A stretch of 64,000 nt of DNA, from contig NZ_JAAMFJ010000002.1 of NCBI RefSeq assembly GCF_018437235.1, positions 290,037 to 354,036 on the forward strand. The letters run 5' to 3'. Shown piece after piece: positions 30,842 to 39,146 of this stretch. The DNA is from Fructobacillus papyrifericola. Lineage in GTDB: Bacteria > Bacillota > Bacilli > Lactobacillales > Lactobacillaceae. Position 1 is the first letter of the stretch, and each line of letters opens with the position of its first letter. The notes under the pieces are model-generated. The model was not told where the DNA came from. It worked only from the letters and a program-made list of their open reading frames with translations, and did no database searches. The position numbers and the translations under genes were made by a program.

Positions 30842-31003
30842 TTAGAAGTTGTGCTCCTTCTCCCATTGGGCGATCCGGCGATCCTGTTCCTCCAGTAATT
30901 CCAACCACTCTTGGCGAACTTTTGGGGTTAATTTTTCTCGGACCATTTCTTTGTCAACCGGTCCCAACATAACCCCCTTAACTTCTCGTCCATTAATAAT
31001 CAT
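30842..31003 (-). CDS. Small 53-aa protein downstream of the ART-like gene
   Basis: A 53-codon frame starting MIINGREVKGVMLGP and ending QWEKEHNF, with GGAG about 10 bases before the ATG. The composition is highly charged, with a helical C-terminal half (WLELLEEQDRRIAQWEKEH) that looks like a small binding or antitoxin protein. Its start lies 21 bases after the stop of the ART-like gene, so the two are likely cotranscribed. I do not recognise a family. Being below the usual length cutoff it is easily missed by gene finders. Confidence 0.6.
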   Translation of the reverse strand: MIINGREVKGVMLGPVDKEMVREKLTPKVRQEWLELLEEQDRRIAQWEKEHNF

Positions 31004-31024
31004 GTTCTCTTCTCCACTATTGGT

Positions 31025-31598
31025 TTAAACATTTAAGAGTCGAATTGCTTTTATAACTTTAGGATTTAGAATGACAATTTCGCGTCCATTGGTAAAATTT
31101 GAAAGTATACCAGAAAACCGTGTATAAGTATCTTTTATGATAACTTCTGGCAAGTTCATCAAAGCATCTTGATTTAATTTCTCAAGCACAACACCATCCA
31201 TTTGTTTTCGCCGACTTGACCGATTGACAGGATATTTGATCCTAATATCAATCAATAAATCCGCCAAAACTTCTTGGTAAAGATGGACAACGTGATTACG
31301 ATTTTCAACTTCATTCAAATCAAGATACTCGGTACTATTGATTTCAATGTCCATTCTTAATATAGCCACATCCTTTTCAGCTATCTTACGAATTTGCTTT
31401 GCAAAAAGAAACGCGCTCTCTTTTGCGCTCTGCATAAAGTACGTATCACCACTTGCAGTTTCACTATCCATGTAGCCATAGATACCATGCCCCAAATCAT
31501 TTGGATAAAGCTTTTCATCTTTTTATTCGAAAACCTTTTTCTAGAATTTGTTTAGCGTTCTTTTTGCTAGTTCCGTGGTAGGCAGTAATCATCATCAT
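31025..31598 (-). pseudogene. ART/PARP-fold-like protein, frameshifted in an A5 run
   Basis: Two frames join into one protein of about 190 aa if one A is removed from the A5 run (T5 on the plus strand, 31520-31524). The first frame starts at ATG 31598 (AAGGG 6 bases upstream) and gives MMMITAYHGTSKKNAKQILEKGF; the second continues YPNDLGHGIYGYMDSETASG and runs to the stop at 31025. YHGT, xxxAKxILxxGF and LGHGIY are the spaced first two blocks of ADP-ribosyltransferase/PARP-like folds (H8 and Y40 would be the H and Y of the H-Y-E/Q triad). The third residue cannot be placed with certainty. Read as it stands, the gene is broken after about 27 residues. A toxin or anti-phage effector role is possible but unproven. 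Confidence 0.6.
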
Positions 31599-31806
31599 TT
31601 TGATCCCTTCAGACGAAAATGATAAAGCACTCTTCCACCACTTTATCCAAGAAACTTTTGCGGGGAAGTTTCCAGTTTTCCCCTTTAATTTATCCTTATC
31701 TTACACCACTAAAACGCCTTTGGATAGGGAGTTTGATGATGTTAAACAAGATTGGAAGAACAGTCTAATAAGTTGTTCAAAAAATTCCAAATAAGTTTCA
31801 GTCCAC

Positions 31807-31838
31807 AAAAAAAGCAGACCTTTCGGTCTGCTTTTTTT
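31807..31838 (-). terminator. Terminator of the tRNA-Tyr/tRNA-Gln operon
   Basis: AAAGCAGACC-GAAA/TTTC-GGTCTGCTTT with a long U run on the minus strand. Confidence 0.9.
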
Positions 31839-31843
31839 ACTTG

Positions 31844-31917
31844 ATTGCCCCTGCTGGGATCGAACCAGCGCATGGAGGTACCAAAAACCTCTGCCTTACC
31901 ACTTGGCCAAGGGGCAA
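31844..31917 (-). tRNA. tRNA-Gln (anticodon TTG)
   Basis: 74-nt cloverleaf: acceptor TTGCCCC/GGGGCAA, D arm GGCCAAGTGGTAAGGC, anticodon stem GAGGT/ACCTC with loop TTTTGGT (anticodon TTG), T arm GCTGGTTCGATCCCAGC and discriminator T. CCA is not encoded. It is downstream of tRNA-Tyr in one transcript. Confidence 0.94.
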
Positions 31918-31945
31918 TGCTTCAAATTTGCCTGAAGCGAGGCAA

Positions 31946-32028
31946 TGGGAGCGGTAGGATTCGAACCTACGAACCCGAAGGAACGGAGTTACAGTCCGTC
32001 GCGTTTAGCCAGACTTCGCTACACTCCC
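31946..32028 (-). tRNA. tRNA-Tyr (anticodon GTA)
   Basis: 83-nt class II tRNA: acceptor GGGAGTG/CGCTCCC, anticodon loop CTGTAAC (GTA), a long variable arm TTCCTTCGGGTTC, T arm GTAGGTTCGAATCCTAC and discriminator A. Confidence 0.95.
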
Positions 32029-32048
32029 ATGTCTTAAACAACTTCTCT

Positions 32049-32077
32049 ATATTAACAAGAAAGCTGTTCTCTGACAA
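32049..32077 (-). promoter_or_regulatory. tRNA-Tyr/tRNA-Gln promoter
   Basis: -35 TTGTCA (32072-32077), 17-base spacer and -10 TAATAT (32049-32054). Confidence 0.7.
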
Positions 32078-32094
32078 GGTTTTTCAAGAACTTT

Positions 32095-33984
32095 TTACCA
32101 GATTTGGATCCGCTTCTCCGGAGCCAAGTACATGCCATCCCCCTCTTTAACGGCAAAGCTCTTTGCAAAGTCGTCAAAGTTCTTCACGGTGACATTCGTG
32201 CGCAGCTTGGCTGGGGCGTGCACATCAATCGTGGCCAGCAAGGCCAAGTACTTTGGTTCAGCCTTTTGCCGCCAAAGGGTGGCAAAGTTTTCAAAGAAGG
32301 CCTTGAGATTAGCATCGCCACTTGCCTTCGTTGCAGCCAAGGCAGCCGAGACACCACCAAGGTCGGCCACGTTTTCTGACACGGTCAGGTGGCCATTGAC
32401 TTTGGCACCGGCCGAATCCAAGCCGTCGAAGGCTTCGACAACTGCTTTTGTCTTTTCTTCAAAACGTTCAAAGTCTTCCTTAGTCCACCACTCCTTCAGG
32501 TTTCCCTGCTCATCGTAGCGGGCCCCGTTGGTATCAAAGGCGTGAGTGATTTCATGGGCAATGACCGTCCCAATCCCACCAAAGTTCTGGCTGGCCGTTT
32601 GTTTCAAGTCATAAAAAGGCGCCTGTAGGATGGCCGCTGGGAAGACAATGTGGTTAAAGTCCGGTGAATAGTAAGCGTTGACCGTATCCGCCGACATGCC
32701 CCAGCGAGACTTGTCCGGCTTTTCGCCCCACTTTGAGAAGTGCTCTTTGACCGCTTCTTCTGAAAAGCGCTGAACGTTTTCGACTAGCGAGGCCTTTTCA
32801 TCGACCCGTCGTTTTGCCAAATAGTCCGGCAGTTTTTCAGGATAGCCGACTTTGACACCGAGGGCCGCTAGCTTAACCTTGGCCTTGGCCCGTGTTTCTT
32901 CCGACAACCAGTCAATTTGATCAAAGCGGCCTTCGTATACTTGAATCAATTCCTGAACCATTTGTTCCACATCGGCTTTGGCCTTTGGTCCGAAGTAGGT
33001 CTCCCCGTACCACTTGCCGACTGCCTGACTGAAGAAGGCCCTGGCCTGACGGAAGGCCGACTTTTCAGGGCTAATCGCTTCCTTCGTCCCGGAAAGGGCC
33101 CGACCGTAGCTACCGGCCAAGACACGGGTGTCGTTTCCCAAGAAGGCCGTCACTTCAAGCAGGTTTTGGACAAGCAACCAGCCTTTGATTTTGTCAAAGT
33201 TCTTTTCAGCATAAAGCTCAAATGCTCGATCAAAGAAGGGGCCGTCATAGATAATCACCTTTTCTGGTTGCTGCCCCAAAATTGTGGCCAAGGTTTCACC
33301 TAGTTTTACTTCCGGCAGCTTCTCACTTGCTTCTGCAAGGGTCATTGGGTGATAGTTCTTCCACGAATCTGAAAGTTCTTCCGAAGAGGATTCTCGGTCG
33401 GCCAAGAGCGCGTCCAAGGCAATCGCCTGGTCTACCCATTTCGCCCCCTCTTCCGTCAAGTCCAGGCGTTGCAAAAGGCTTTCAACCATCGTAGTCCAAG
33501 TCTGTAAAAGCGCCTCTTTTTGATCCTTGTCCTGATAGGAAGTCGTATCGGGCAAAATCAAGTCAGGGCTGGCCAGCCAAAGTTCATTGCGACTGGTGTT
33601 CTTTGAATCCGGACTAATGGTTGGGGCTAAAAGGGTCGTGTAGCCCTTCTGAATCAACAGCCCCTCTTTTTCCTGGTAATCAGCCCAGGAAGTCAAAGAC
33701 AACAGCGGCTGCAAAAACTTCTTTACTTCCGCTGTTTCAATCGCTTCGCGCCCTTGCCAATCCTTGGTTAAGCGGTGCAACTTAACAAACTCGCCCAAAC
33801 CTTCTGGGACCTGCTGTTCGCCCTTTTCAATTGCAGCAAGAACCCGTCGTTCTTCTTTTTCGATTCCTTCCACCAAGTCGTAGAAGCCACCTGTGACTGG
33901 TCGATCGGCCGGAATGGTCGCTTGCTCAATCCACTCCCCGTTCACCGCCTGGTAAAAGTCGTCTTGAAATCTCGTCTTTGCCAT
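32095..33984 (-). CDS. pepO: M13-family zinc endopeptidase PepO
   Basis: 629-aa neprilysin-like peptidase that cuts oligopeptides in lactic acid bacteria. The zinc site HEITH (in VIAHEITHAFDTNGARYD) and the third ligand in ENVADLGG are intact; NAYYSPDFNHIVFPAAILQ is the substrate-backbone block, and the C-terminal IW is the family ending. There is no signal peptide, so it is cytoplasmic as in lactococci. GGGGGG precedes the ATG. Confidence 0.95.
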   Translation of the reverse strand: MAKTRFQDDFYQAVNGEWIEQATIPADRPVTGGFYDLVEGIEKEERRVLAAIEKGEQQVPEGLGEFVKLHRLTKDWQGREAIETAEVKKFLQPLLSLTSWADYQEKEGLLIQKGYTTLLAPTISPDSKNTSRNELWLASPDLILPDTTSYQDKDQKEALLQTWTTMVESLLQRLDLTEEGAKWVDQAIALDALLADRESSSEELSDSWKNYHPMTLAEASEKLPEVKLGETLATILGQQPEKVIIYDGPFFDRAFELYAEKNFDKIKGWLLVQNLLEVTAFLGNDTRVLAGSYGRALSGTKEAISPEKSAFRQARAFFSQAVGKWYGETYFGPKAKADVEQMVQELIQVYEGRFDQIDWLSEETRAKAKVKLAALGVKVGYPEKLPDYLAKRRVDEKASLVENVQRFSEEAVKEHFSKWGEKPDKSRWGMSADTVNAYYSPDFNHIVFPAAILQAPFYDLKQTASQNFGGIGTVIAHEITHAFDTNGARYDEQGNLKEWWTKEDFERFEEKTKAVVEAFDGLDSAGAKVNGHLTVSENVADLGGVSAALAATKASGDANLKAFFENFATLWRQKAEPKYLALLATIDVHAPAKLRTNVTVKNFDDFAKSFAVKEGDGMYLAPEKRIQIW

Positions 33985-34019
33985 GTTGCCCCCCTTTTAT
34001 AACATGAATTCTTACCGCC

Positions 34020-34048
34020 ATTATCCAGTAGTTCTCATTTTTTTGCAA
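34020..34048 (-). promoter_or_regulatory. pepO promoter
   Basis: -35 TTGCAA (34043-34048), 17-base spacer and -10 GATAAT (34020-34025). Confidence 0.55.
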
Positions 34049-34049
34049 T

Positions 34050-34072
34050 AAAAAAGTCCGCATTGCGGACTT
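34050..34072 (-). terminator. Terminator of the second MFS gene
   Basis: AAGTCCGCA/TGCGGACTT stem followed by a U run on the minus strand. Confidence 0.8.
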
Positions 34073-34082
34073 ATAAGACTTT

Positions 34083-35450
34083 TTATAGTGTTTTATCCCC
34101 AACGTTCTTAGGCAAAGTCAGCACTTCAATCAATGGGTAGAGCGAGAGCAAGCCGACCAAGAACAGCGTCACCTGATAGGCCAGGCTAACGACAAAGATT
34201 TGGGAGAAGAGCGCCACGAGGGTGGCAACAAAGCCGACCCCGAAGGCCTGCGACAACATCTGCATAACCGACTGCAACGTGTTGGCGGCATTCTTTTCTT
34301 CCTTGGACAGTTCGGCAAAGGCCAAGGAGTTGTAGGATGTCAGCGCAAGGGAACGGCCCACTCCTGACAGGAAGGCAACGGTTGCAATCCAAATTTTAAC
34401 AGTTTCCTGGTTAAAGGCGGCCATTAGGAAAGTCGCCATGGTTGCAAGCCCAAGGGCCAAAACCAAGGCGTACTTGTAGCCCATTTTACGGATGATGGGT
34501 GTCGTAAAGGGCTTAATGGCCAAGTTCCCAAGGAAGATGAAAATCACGTAAGTCCCCGATTCAACGGCCGTCCAGTGGAAAGGAACCTGCAGTAAGAGCG
34601 TTAGCAGGTATGGCAGCGCGCCAATTGTCATCCAAAAGATGGAGCCCCCCGTTTGGTAGATGCGGAAAGATTTGACTTTTAAAGCGTCCAAGGCAAAGAG
34701 TGGTTCTTCTGCCTTTTGCAAGTGCAAGAAGGCAAAGACGGACAAGACCAGGCCGAGAAGCAGAACCAAAGCACCAATAAGAAGGGTCTGCAAGCCGTGC
34801 GAGAGCAATTCTGCGGCAATCAAGATTAAGCCGGCAGAAGCGGCCACCAGGATAAAGCCAAGCAAGTCAAAGGGTGTCTTTTGCCGGGCGTTTTCATCGT
34901 GAATCAAGTAGTAGCCAGCAACCAAAATACCCAGTCCAATCGGCAGATTCAAGAAGAAAATCCAGTGCCAGGAAAGCGCTGAGACGATATAGCCACCAAG
35001 CAATGGGGCAATGGCAGGGGCAATTAAAGCCGGCCAAACCAGAAAGGAAAGAATCTGAAGGAGGTTCTTTGACTCCACGTTTTCAAGAATGATCAGTTTT
35101 CCAACCGGAATCATCATCGCACCCGCCATTCCCTGCAGGGCCCGCATTACCAAAATATAAAGCAAGTTATCGAACAGACCGACAGCCACGGAAGACAGGG
35201 TAAAGACGGTTACCGCCAGCAAGAAAAGCGCTTTGCGACTCATCCGGCGGGAAAGCCAGCCCGAAAGGGGAATGAAAATAGCGGCAAAAAGCATGTAGAC
35301 CGAGACCAAAAGCGAGGCGGTCGATGGGTTGACGCCCAGATCAATGGCAATCTGTGGCAGTGCTGTGGTCACAATGGTTGAATCCAGCATCTGCATAAAA
35401 AGGGCGGCCGCCACAACTAAGGCGGCTCGTTTTAACGTTGCTTCTTTCAT
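34083..35450 (-). CDS. MFS drug exporter, DHA2 type
   Basis: 455-aa transporter. MQMLDSTIVTTALPQIAIDLG opens the first helix, SGWLSRRMSRKALF is motif A and WPALIAPAIAPLLGGYI is motif C. It is shorter than the 501-aa pump at 23175 and less similar to it than expected for a recent copy. AAAGGAAG precedes the ATG. No partner or regulator gene adjoins it. Confidence 0.87.
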   Translation of the reverse strand: MKEATLKRAALVVAAALFMQMLDSTIVTTALPQIAIDLGVNPSTASLLVSVYMLFAAIFIPLSGWLSRRMSRKALFLLAVTVFTLSSVAVGLFDNLLYILVMRALQGMAGAMMIPVGKLIILENVESKNLLQILSFLVWPALIAPAIAPLLGGYIVSALSWHWIFFLNLPIGLGILVAGYYLIHDENARQKTPFDLLGFILVAASAGLILIAAELLSHGLQTLLIGALVLLLGLVLSVFAFLHLQKAEEPLFALDALKVKSFRIYQTGGSIFWMTIGALPYLLTLLLQVPFHWTAVESGTYVIFIFLGNLAIKPFTTPIIRKMGYKYALVLALGLATMATFLMAAFNQETVKIWIATVAFLSGVGRSLALTSYNSLAFAELSKEEKNAANTLQSVMQMLSQAFGVGFVATLVALFSQIFVVSLAYQVTLFLVGLLSLYPLIEVLTLPKNVGDKTL

Positions 35451-35472
35451 AATGAACTTCCTTTAGCAAAAT

Positions 35473-35506
35473 AAAAACAGGGCCAACAAGGGTTGTCCTG
35501 CTTTTT
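35473..35506 (-). terminator. Terminator after the carbonic anhydrase gene
   Basis: GCAGGACAAC/GTTGGCCCTG stem followed by TTTTT on the minus strand. Confidence 0.7.
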
Positions 35507-35542
35507 CTTCTTATTTACTTTACTCTTTTCAAGCACACCAGG

Positions 35543-36187
35543 TCAAGGATTGGAAAGAAGACGAAGGCTATGCCGACTGACCGCCCGGCCACCATCGGCT
35601 TGAACGGCTCGGTGGTTTTCGGGATAAGCCTGCTTCAAAGCCAAGACATCGGCCGGACTAATGGTTAGGCGTTCTTGAACCAGGAGCCATTGAACGTCCT
35701 CTTTTAATGGTGGCGTTGTGAGCGTTCCTTGGTATGAAATGATAGTTGAGGCATTCTTTGGTAAAAAGTCCTGCAAATCGGCCTCGGTCTGCTGACCGGA
35801 ACAAAGGTCTTTAAAACGGTCAGCTGCGCTGACATCTTCATCGAAGAAAACCGCCAAAACCAAGGTTCCCCCATCGGGCCGTTCAAAAACAAAGTGCAGC
35901 TCGGCCGTCCCACCCTGTCCATCAAAAAGGTGCTCAAAGCCATCGTGCAGGTGGAAGCGGATCAGTTCGAATGATTGTCCATCAATCAGCAGCTTGCCCC
36001 GGCAAAAAAACTGGTCCCCGATGACCTGTTCTTTTTTGCTTATGGCAGTTGTCTGCAAGCCGGACCAATCGATGACCATTGCTGGTCCATCCGACAGTCT
36101 TGCAGCCACTACATCAATTGGCGATTGGCAGGTGGCCGTGGTCGTGAAGCGCCAGGCGTCCTGATAGTGGTAGTCAAGTTTATTCAT
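35543..36187 (-). CDS. Alpha-class carbonic anhydrase
   Basis: 214-aa zinc enzyme converting CO2 to bicarbonate. The alpha-class signature is clear: QSPI near residue 21, zinc ligands H79 and H81 in RFHLHDG and H98 in AELHFVF, then YQGTLTTPPLKEDVQW (YxGSLTTPP block) and NHRAVQ (NxRPxQ). There is no signal peptide, whereas most bacterial alpha enzymes are exported, so it is probably cytoplasmic. The conserved Cys after TTPP is L. The ribosome site is weak. It follows the hemolysin III gene by 46 bases and is probably cotranscribed. A cytoplasmic role in supplying bicarbonate for biosynthetic carboxylations is an inference. Confidence 0.9.
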   Translation of the reverse strand: MNKLDYHYQDAWRFTTTATCQSPIDVVAARLSDGPAMVIDWSGLQTTAISKKEQVIGDQFFCRGKLLIDGQSFELIRFHLHDGFEHLFDGQGGTAELHFVFERPDGGTLVLAVFFDEDVSAADRFKDLCSGQQTEADLQDFLPKNASTIISYQGTLTTPPLKEDVQWLLVQERLTISPADVLALKQAYPENHRAVQADGGRAVSRHSLRLLSNP

Positions 36188-36233
36188 GAGGCTTTCTTTT
36201 TTTGCTTATCCTTTATTACGTTAACGAAGTGGT

Positions 36234-36875
36234 TCAAATGCTTTGATAAATGGAAAAATACATCAATCCGGCACCGACGATGACAAAGATATGCCAATAA
36301 ACGTGGCCCATCGGAATGGCTGGTACTAAGTAGAAAATCGTTCCCAGAGAGTAAACCACCCCACCCGCCAGCAAGAGCCAAAAGGCGGCCGGTGCCAGGC
36401 TAGTCCACATCATGGGCATGACCAAAATAATGAGCCAACCCATGACCAGGTAAATGGTCACGGCCACCCAGGGCCAGCGGCCGACAAAAAAGATGTCGTA
36501 GACGAGGCCGGCCATGGCCATGAGGAGAATGGCCGTCCAGATGATCCAGCCAACTGGTTGTTTTAAGACAAGCCAGGTATATGGTGTATAGGATCCCAGA
36601 ATCACTAAGTAGATGCCAGCGTGGTCCATGAACTGGAACACTTTGGCAGCCTTAGTGAAGACCAGGGAGTGGAAAAGTGTCGAAGCCAGCAAGAAGAGTG
36701 AAATCGAGAGCAGGTAAACGGTGACCGCCCCGATTTCCAGCGGGCTAGCCGATTCTTTTGCAATCTTTAGCCCCAGAAAGAGCGCCGCCACAAGGGCCAG
36801 CACAAAGCCGAGCCCATGGGTGACGGCGTTTAAGACTTCATAGACAATTTGATACGTTTTTGTCCTGGTTTTCAT
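36234..36875 (-). CDS. trhA: Hemolysin III/PAQR-family membrane protein (TrhA)
   Basis: 213-aa protein with seven membrane helices. VLNAVTHGLGFVLALVAALFL, STLFHSL, MDHAGIYLVILGSYTPY and the final HIFVIVGAGLMYFSI carry the histidines and aspartate of the PAQR/YqfA metal site. Despite the name, members are not proven toxins; membrane-fluidity control has been reported for E. coli YqfA. CAGGAG precedes the ATG. Confidence 0.92.
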   Translation of the reverse strand: MKTRTKTYQIVYEVLNAVTHGLGFVLALVAALFLGLKIAKESASPLEIGAVTVYLLSISLFLLASTLFHSLVFTKAAKVFQFMDHAGIYLVILGSYTPYTWLVLKQPVGWIIWTAILLMAMAGLVYDIFFVGRWPWVAVTIYLVMGWLIILVMPMMWTSLAPAAFWLLLAGGVVYSLGTIFYLVPAIPMGHVYWHIFVIVGAGLMYFSIYQSI

Positions 36876-36980
36876 GTTAACTCCTGAAAAGTGGGGGTAA
36901 AATGCTTTTTTAACAGTTTATACCAGTTTTTCCTTTTTAGCAAAAGCAATCCAAGGAATACAAAATCAAAACTATACCAA

Positions 36981-37009
36981 TTGACAAATTGGCTGAAGAC
37001 TTTTATACT
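36981..37009 (+). promoter_or_regulatory. Promoter of the HesB-like gene
   Basis: Perfect -35 TTGACA (36981-36986), 17-base spacer and -10 TATACT (37004-37009). Confidence 0.8.
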
Positions 37010-37055
37010 TTACTTATAATCTTAAGTAGAAATTGAAGACACAGGAGGTCGTCAC

Positions 37056-37400
37056 ATGAAGTTAACGTTTAGTGATGCTGCAAAGGCTCGTTTGGAAAAG
37101 CTTGCCGGACCAGACAAGAAGATGGTTTTGGACTTTGATGACGGGGTTGGCCCATTCTCAGATGAAGCTAACTGCACCCTTGCTTTGTCCTTCAACTTAC
37201 TCTTTGTTCCCAAGGATACCGATTTATCTGAATTCGGTGCAACCATTGATTCCAACATGGGTGTGGTTTACGCTAAGCCATATTCATTGGATCAAATGGA
37301 CGATGAAATGACGGTTGATTTGAACGAAAAGTACCTTCGTTACTCATTGTCAGGTCGTGGTGGCGTCTTGGATCCTGCACTGGGAATCAAGTCACTCTAA
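37056..37400 (+). CDS. HesB/YadR-like iron-sulfur biogenesis-family protein
   Basis: 114-aa protein of the family annotated as iron-sulfur cluster biosynthesis (HesB/YfhF-like, core-only type). The beta-rich fold (MKLTFSDAAKARLEKL, FDDGVGPFS, YAKPYSLDQMDDEM, RYSLSGRGGVLD) matches LAB members. Only one cysteine is present (in EANCTLAL) and the C-terminal CGC motif of true A-type carriers is missing, so it may not carry clusters. AGGAGG precedes the ATG. The strong promoter suggests high expression. Confidence 0.78.
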   Translation: MKLTFSDAAKARLEKLAGPDKKMVLDFDDGVGPFSDEANCTLALSFNLLFVPKDTDLSEFGATIDSNMGVVYAKPYSLDQMDDEMTVDLNEKYLRYSLSGRGGVLDPALGIKSL

Positions 37401-37419
37401 GCCATTCATTTTACCAAGA

Positions 37420-37454
37420 AAAAAGGCAAGTCGGAAAAACGACTTGCCTTTTTA
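37420..37454. terminator. Bidirectional terminator, HesB-like/DegV
   Basis: AAAAAGGCAAGTCG and CGACTTGCCTTTTT arms between converging genes. Confidence 0.9.
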
Positions 37455-38345
37455 TTATGCTTCTTTTTTATAAGACTTGTAATCTCTTGACCAGACAACC
37501 GCCATGGCCCCCTCGCCCGTGTGAACCGTGATAACGGCATCCATTGGCGCCCGTTCAAAGGTAACGGTTGGGTACTTGGTACTGAAGTCCTTCAGCCACT
37601 TATCTGCCAACTTCTGGTTGTCAGCATCGATAATGTGTGCCCGAACCGGAAAGTCGACTTTGGACAGGTATTCCTCGAAGGCCTCTTGGATCTGCTCCTT
37701 AGCCCCCGACATCTTGCGGCTCTTACCGACCGCACCAATCTTACCATCGCCTTCAACATCGAATTCGAGAATTGGCTTGATGTTCAAAAGGCCACCAATC
37801 AGGGCTTGGCCGCGCGAAAGGCGGCCGGTCCGCTTCAGGTGGGAAATATCGTTAACCACCAGGCGAATCCCCATGTGCTTTTTAAAGTCCGCAACGGCCG
37901 CAAGGATTTGATCCATGTCGGCACCTTCGTCAGCCAGTTTAGCCGCCAAAAGAGCCTGATCAGCTTCGGGCATGTTGACCAACTTGGAGTCAACGACTTC
38001 GACTCGCTTCAGTCCTTCGTATTCGGAAGCAACCACCGTTGCCGTCTGGAAGGCGCCAGAAATCCCGGATGACAGGGTCACGATGATGGCTTCGTCATAG
38101 CCGGCATCCTTGGCCTCCGTCAGAGCCTTCTCCCACTGTGCGGGCGAGGGCTGTGAGGTCGTTGGCAGGTCTTCTTTTTCGTCGATCATCTTTAATAATT
38201 GGGGAACGGAAGTAATATCCTGCCCACCCATGAAGGTTTCTTGCCCAAACAAAATGGGAATCGATACCTCAATAATGTTGTAGGAGTTGCGAATTCCCTG
38301 TGGTAAAGCAGCTGAGGAATCAACAATCACAGCAATTTTTGACAT
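37455..38345 (-). CDS. DegV-family fatty-acid-binding protein (FakB-like)
   Basis: 296-aa protein of the DegV family; members bind a fatty acid and present it to the kinase FakA for entry into phospholipids. IAVIVDSSAALP at the N terminus, TSQPSPAQW and VTLSSGISGAFQTA (the carboxylate-binding block), then GLLNIKPILEFDVEGDGKIGAVGKSR and the C-terminal HTGEGAMAVVW are all typical. Length is standard. No fakA is in the window. Confidence 0.9.
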   Translation of the reverse strand: MSKIAVIVDSSAALPQGIRNSYNIIEVSIPILFGQETFMGGQDITSVPQLLKMIDEKEDLPTTSQPSPAQWEKALTEAKDAGYDEAIIVTLSSGISGAFQTATVVASEYEGLKRVEVVDSKLVNMPEADQALLAAKLADEGADMDQILAAVADFKKHMGIRLVVNDISHLKRTGRLSRGQALIGGLLNIKPILEFDVEGDGKIGAVGKSRKMSGAKEQIQEAFEEYLSKVDFPVRAHIIDADNQKLADKWLKDFSTKYPTVTFERAPMDAVITVHTGEGAMAVVWSRDYKSYKKEA

Positions 38346-38398
38346 CGTTTTTCTCCTAAATCTTCTCTTATGTACCTATAATAAGTTAAAACAGAATG

Positions 38399-38737
38399 CT
38401 AATGAAAGCAATAACCAAGTGTAAATGCGGCAAACCCCGCCATGATTTGAAGCAGCAGGTAAGCACCCTGTTTTTGCCAGGAACCCCTCGTTGCACTTTC
38501 CGTCATCATCGATGAAAAAGTCGTAAAACCACCCAGCAGGCCGGTTTCAATCATGAGGGCACTTTCTCCAACCAAGGGCAATCCGGCACAGAGCCCTAAG
38601 ACAAAAGAACCGGTTAAGTTCACCAAAAAGACCCCAGTTAAATAAGCGTTTCGAAGCGGCCAGAGCATCAAGAGCAAGGAACGTAAGCTAGCTCCGCAAC
38701 CGGTTAAGAGCATAATCAAGAAAAGCTTAAGCCACAT
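38399..38737 (-). CDS. crcB: Fluoride channel FluC/CrcB, first of pair
   Basis: 112-aa four-helix protein of the Fluc family, which exports fluoride. GGFTTFSSMMTES in the third helix is the pore/sodium-site motif and NLTGSFVLGLCAG the second-helix motif; the first-helix motif is GCGASLRSLLL, a variant of GGxxGAxxR. ATG 38737 has AAAGGGGG upstream and overlaps the partner's stop by 11 bases. Tandem crcB genes usually encode a heterodimer with opposite membrane orientation. Confidence 0.92.
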   Translation of the reverse strand: MWLKLFLIMLLTGCGASLRSLLLMLWPLRNAYLTGVFLVNLTGSFVLGLCAGLPLVGESALMIETGLLGGFTTFSSMMTESATRGSWQKQGAYLLLQIMAGFAAFTLGYCFH

Positions 38738-39146
38738 GGTCGGCCCCCTTTGCTTGTGGATAAGAAAGCTTTCGTCCGAACTTTTCCCCAAAGTGAAGAG
38801 CCAGAAAAGCCAGCGCAAGCGAGGCGACCCAAAGGAGGACTAAGAACAGATAATGACTATTTTTGATCATTTGCTGACTTTCCACCATGAGTGCCCCAAA
38901 AGTCGTAAAGCCACCCAAAATCCCCGTTCCGAGGAAGGACTGCAGGTAAGCCGGCTTCTCCTGCTTTTCTTTCATGTAGGCAGCCAAACAGGCCAGTAAG
39001 CCGGTCCCAACCGTGTTAATCAAGACCGTCATGGCTGGCCATGTGCCAACCAGGGGGACCAGGCTCAACAAATAACGAGCAGCGCCGCCAATCATACCGC
39101 CAAAGAAGACGACTAACAGCTCAATTTGGGGTTTGCTTTCAGGCAT
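38727..39146 (-). CDS. crcB: Fluoride channel FluC/CrcB, second of pair
   Basis: 139-aa partner: GGMIGGAARYLLS in helix one, NTVGTGLLACLAAY in helix two and GGFTTFGALMVESQ in helix three. It overlaps the Rrf2 gene upstream by 8 bases and the other crcB downstream, making a tightly coupled three-gene operon. The N-terminal tail before helix one is longer than in the partner. Confidence 0.93.
   Translation of the reverse strand: MPESKPQIELLVVFFGGMIGGAARYLLSLVPLVGTWPAMTVLINTVGTGLLACLAAYMKEKQEKPAYLQSFLGTGILGGFTTFGALMVESQQMIKNSHYLFLVLLWVASLALAFLALHFGEKFGRKLSYPQAKGADHVA

Noticed and set aside
31600..31794. 64-codon plus-strand frame opposite the ART-like gene start (IPSDENDKALFHHF...)
   Set aside because: It starts with TTG, has no ribosome site and no family resemblance. 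Its composition looks protein-like, so a gene remnant remains possible, but I cannot support it.
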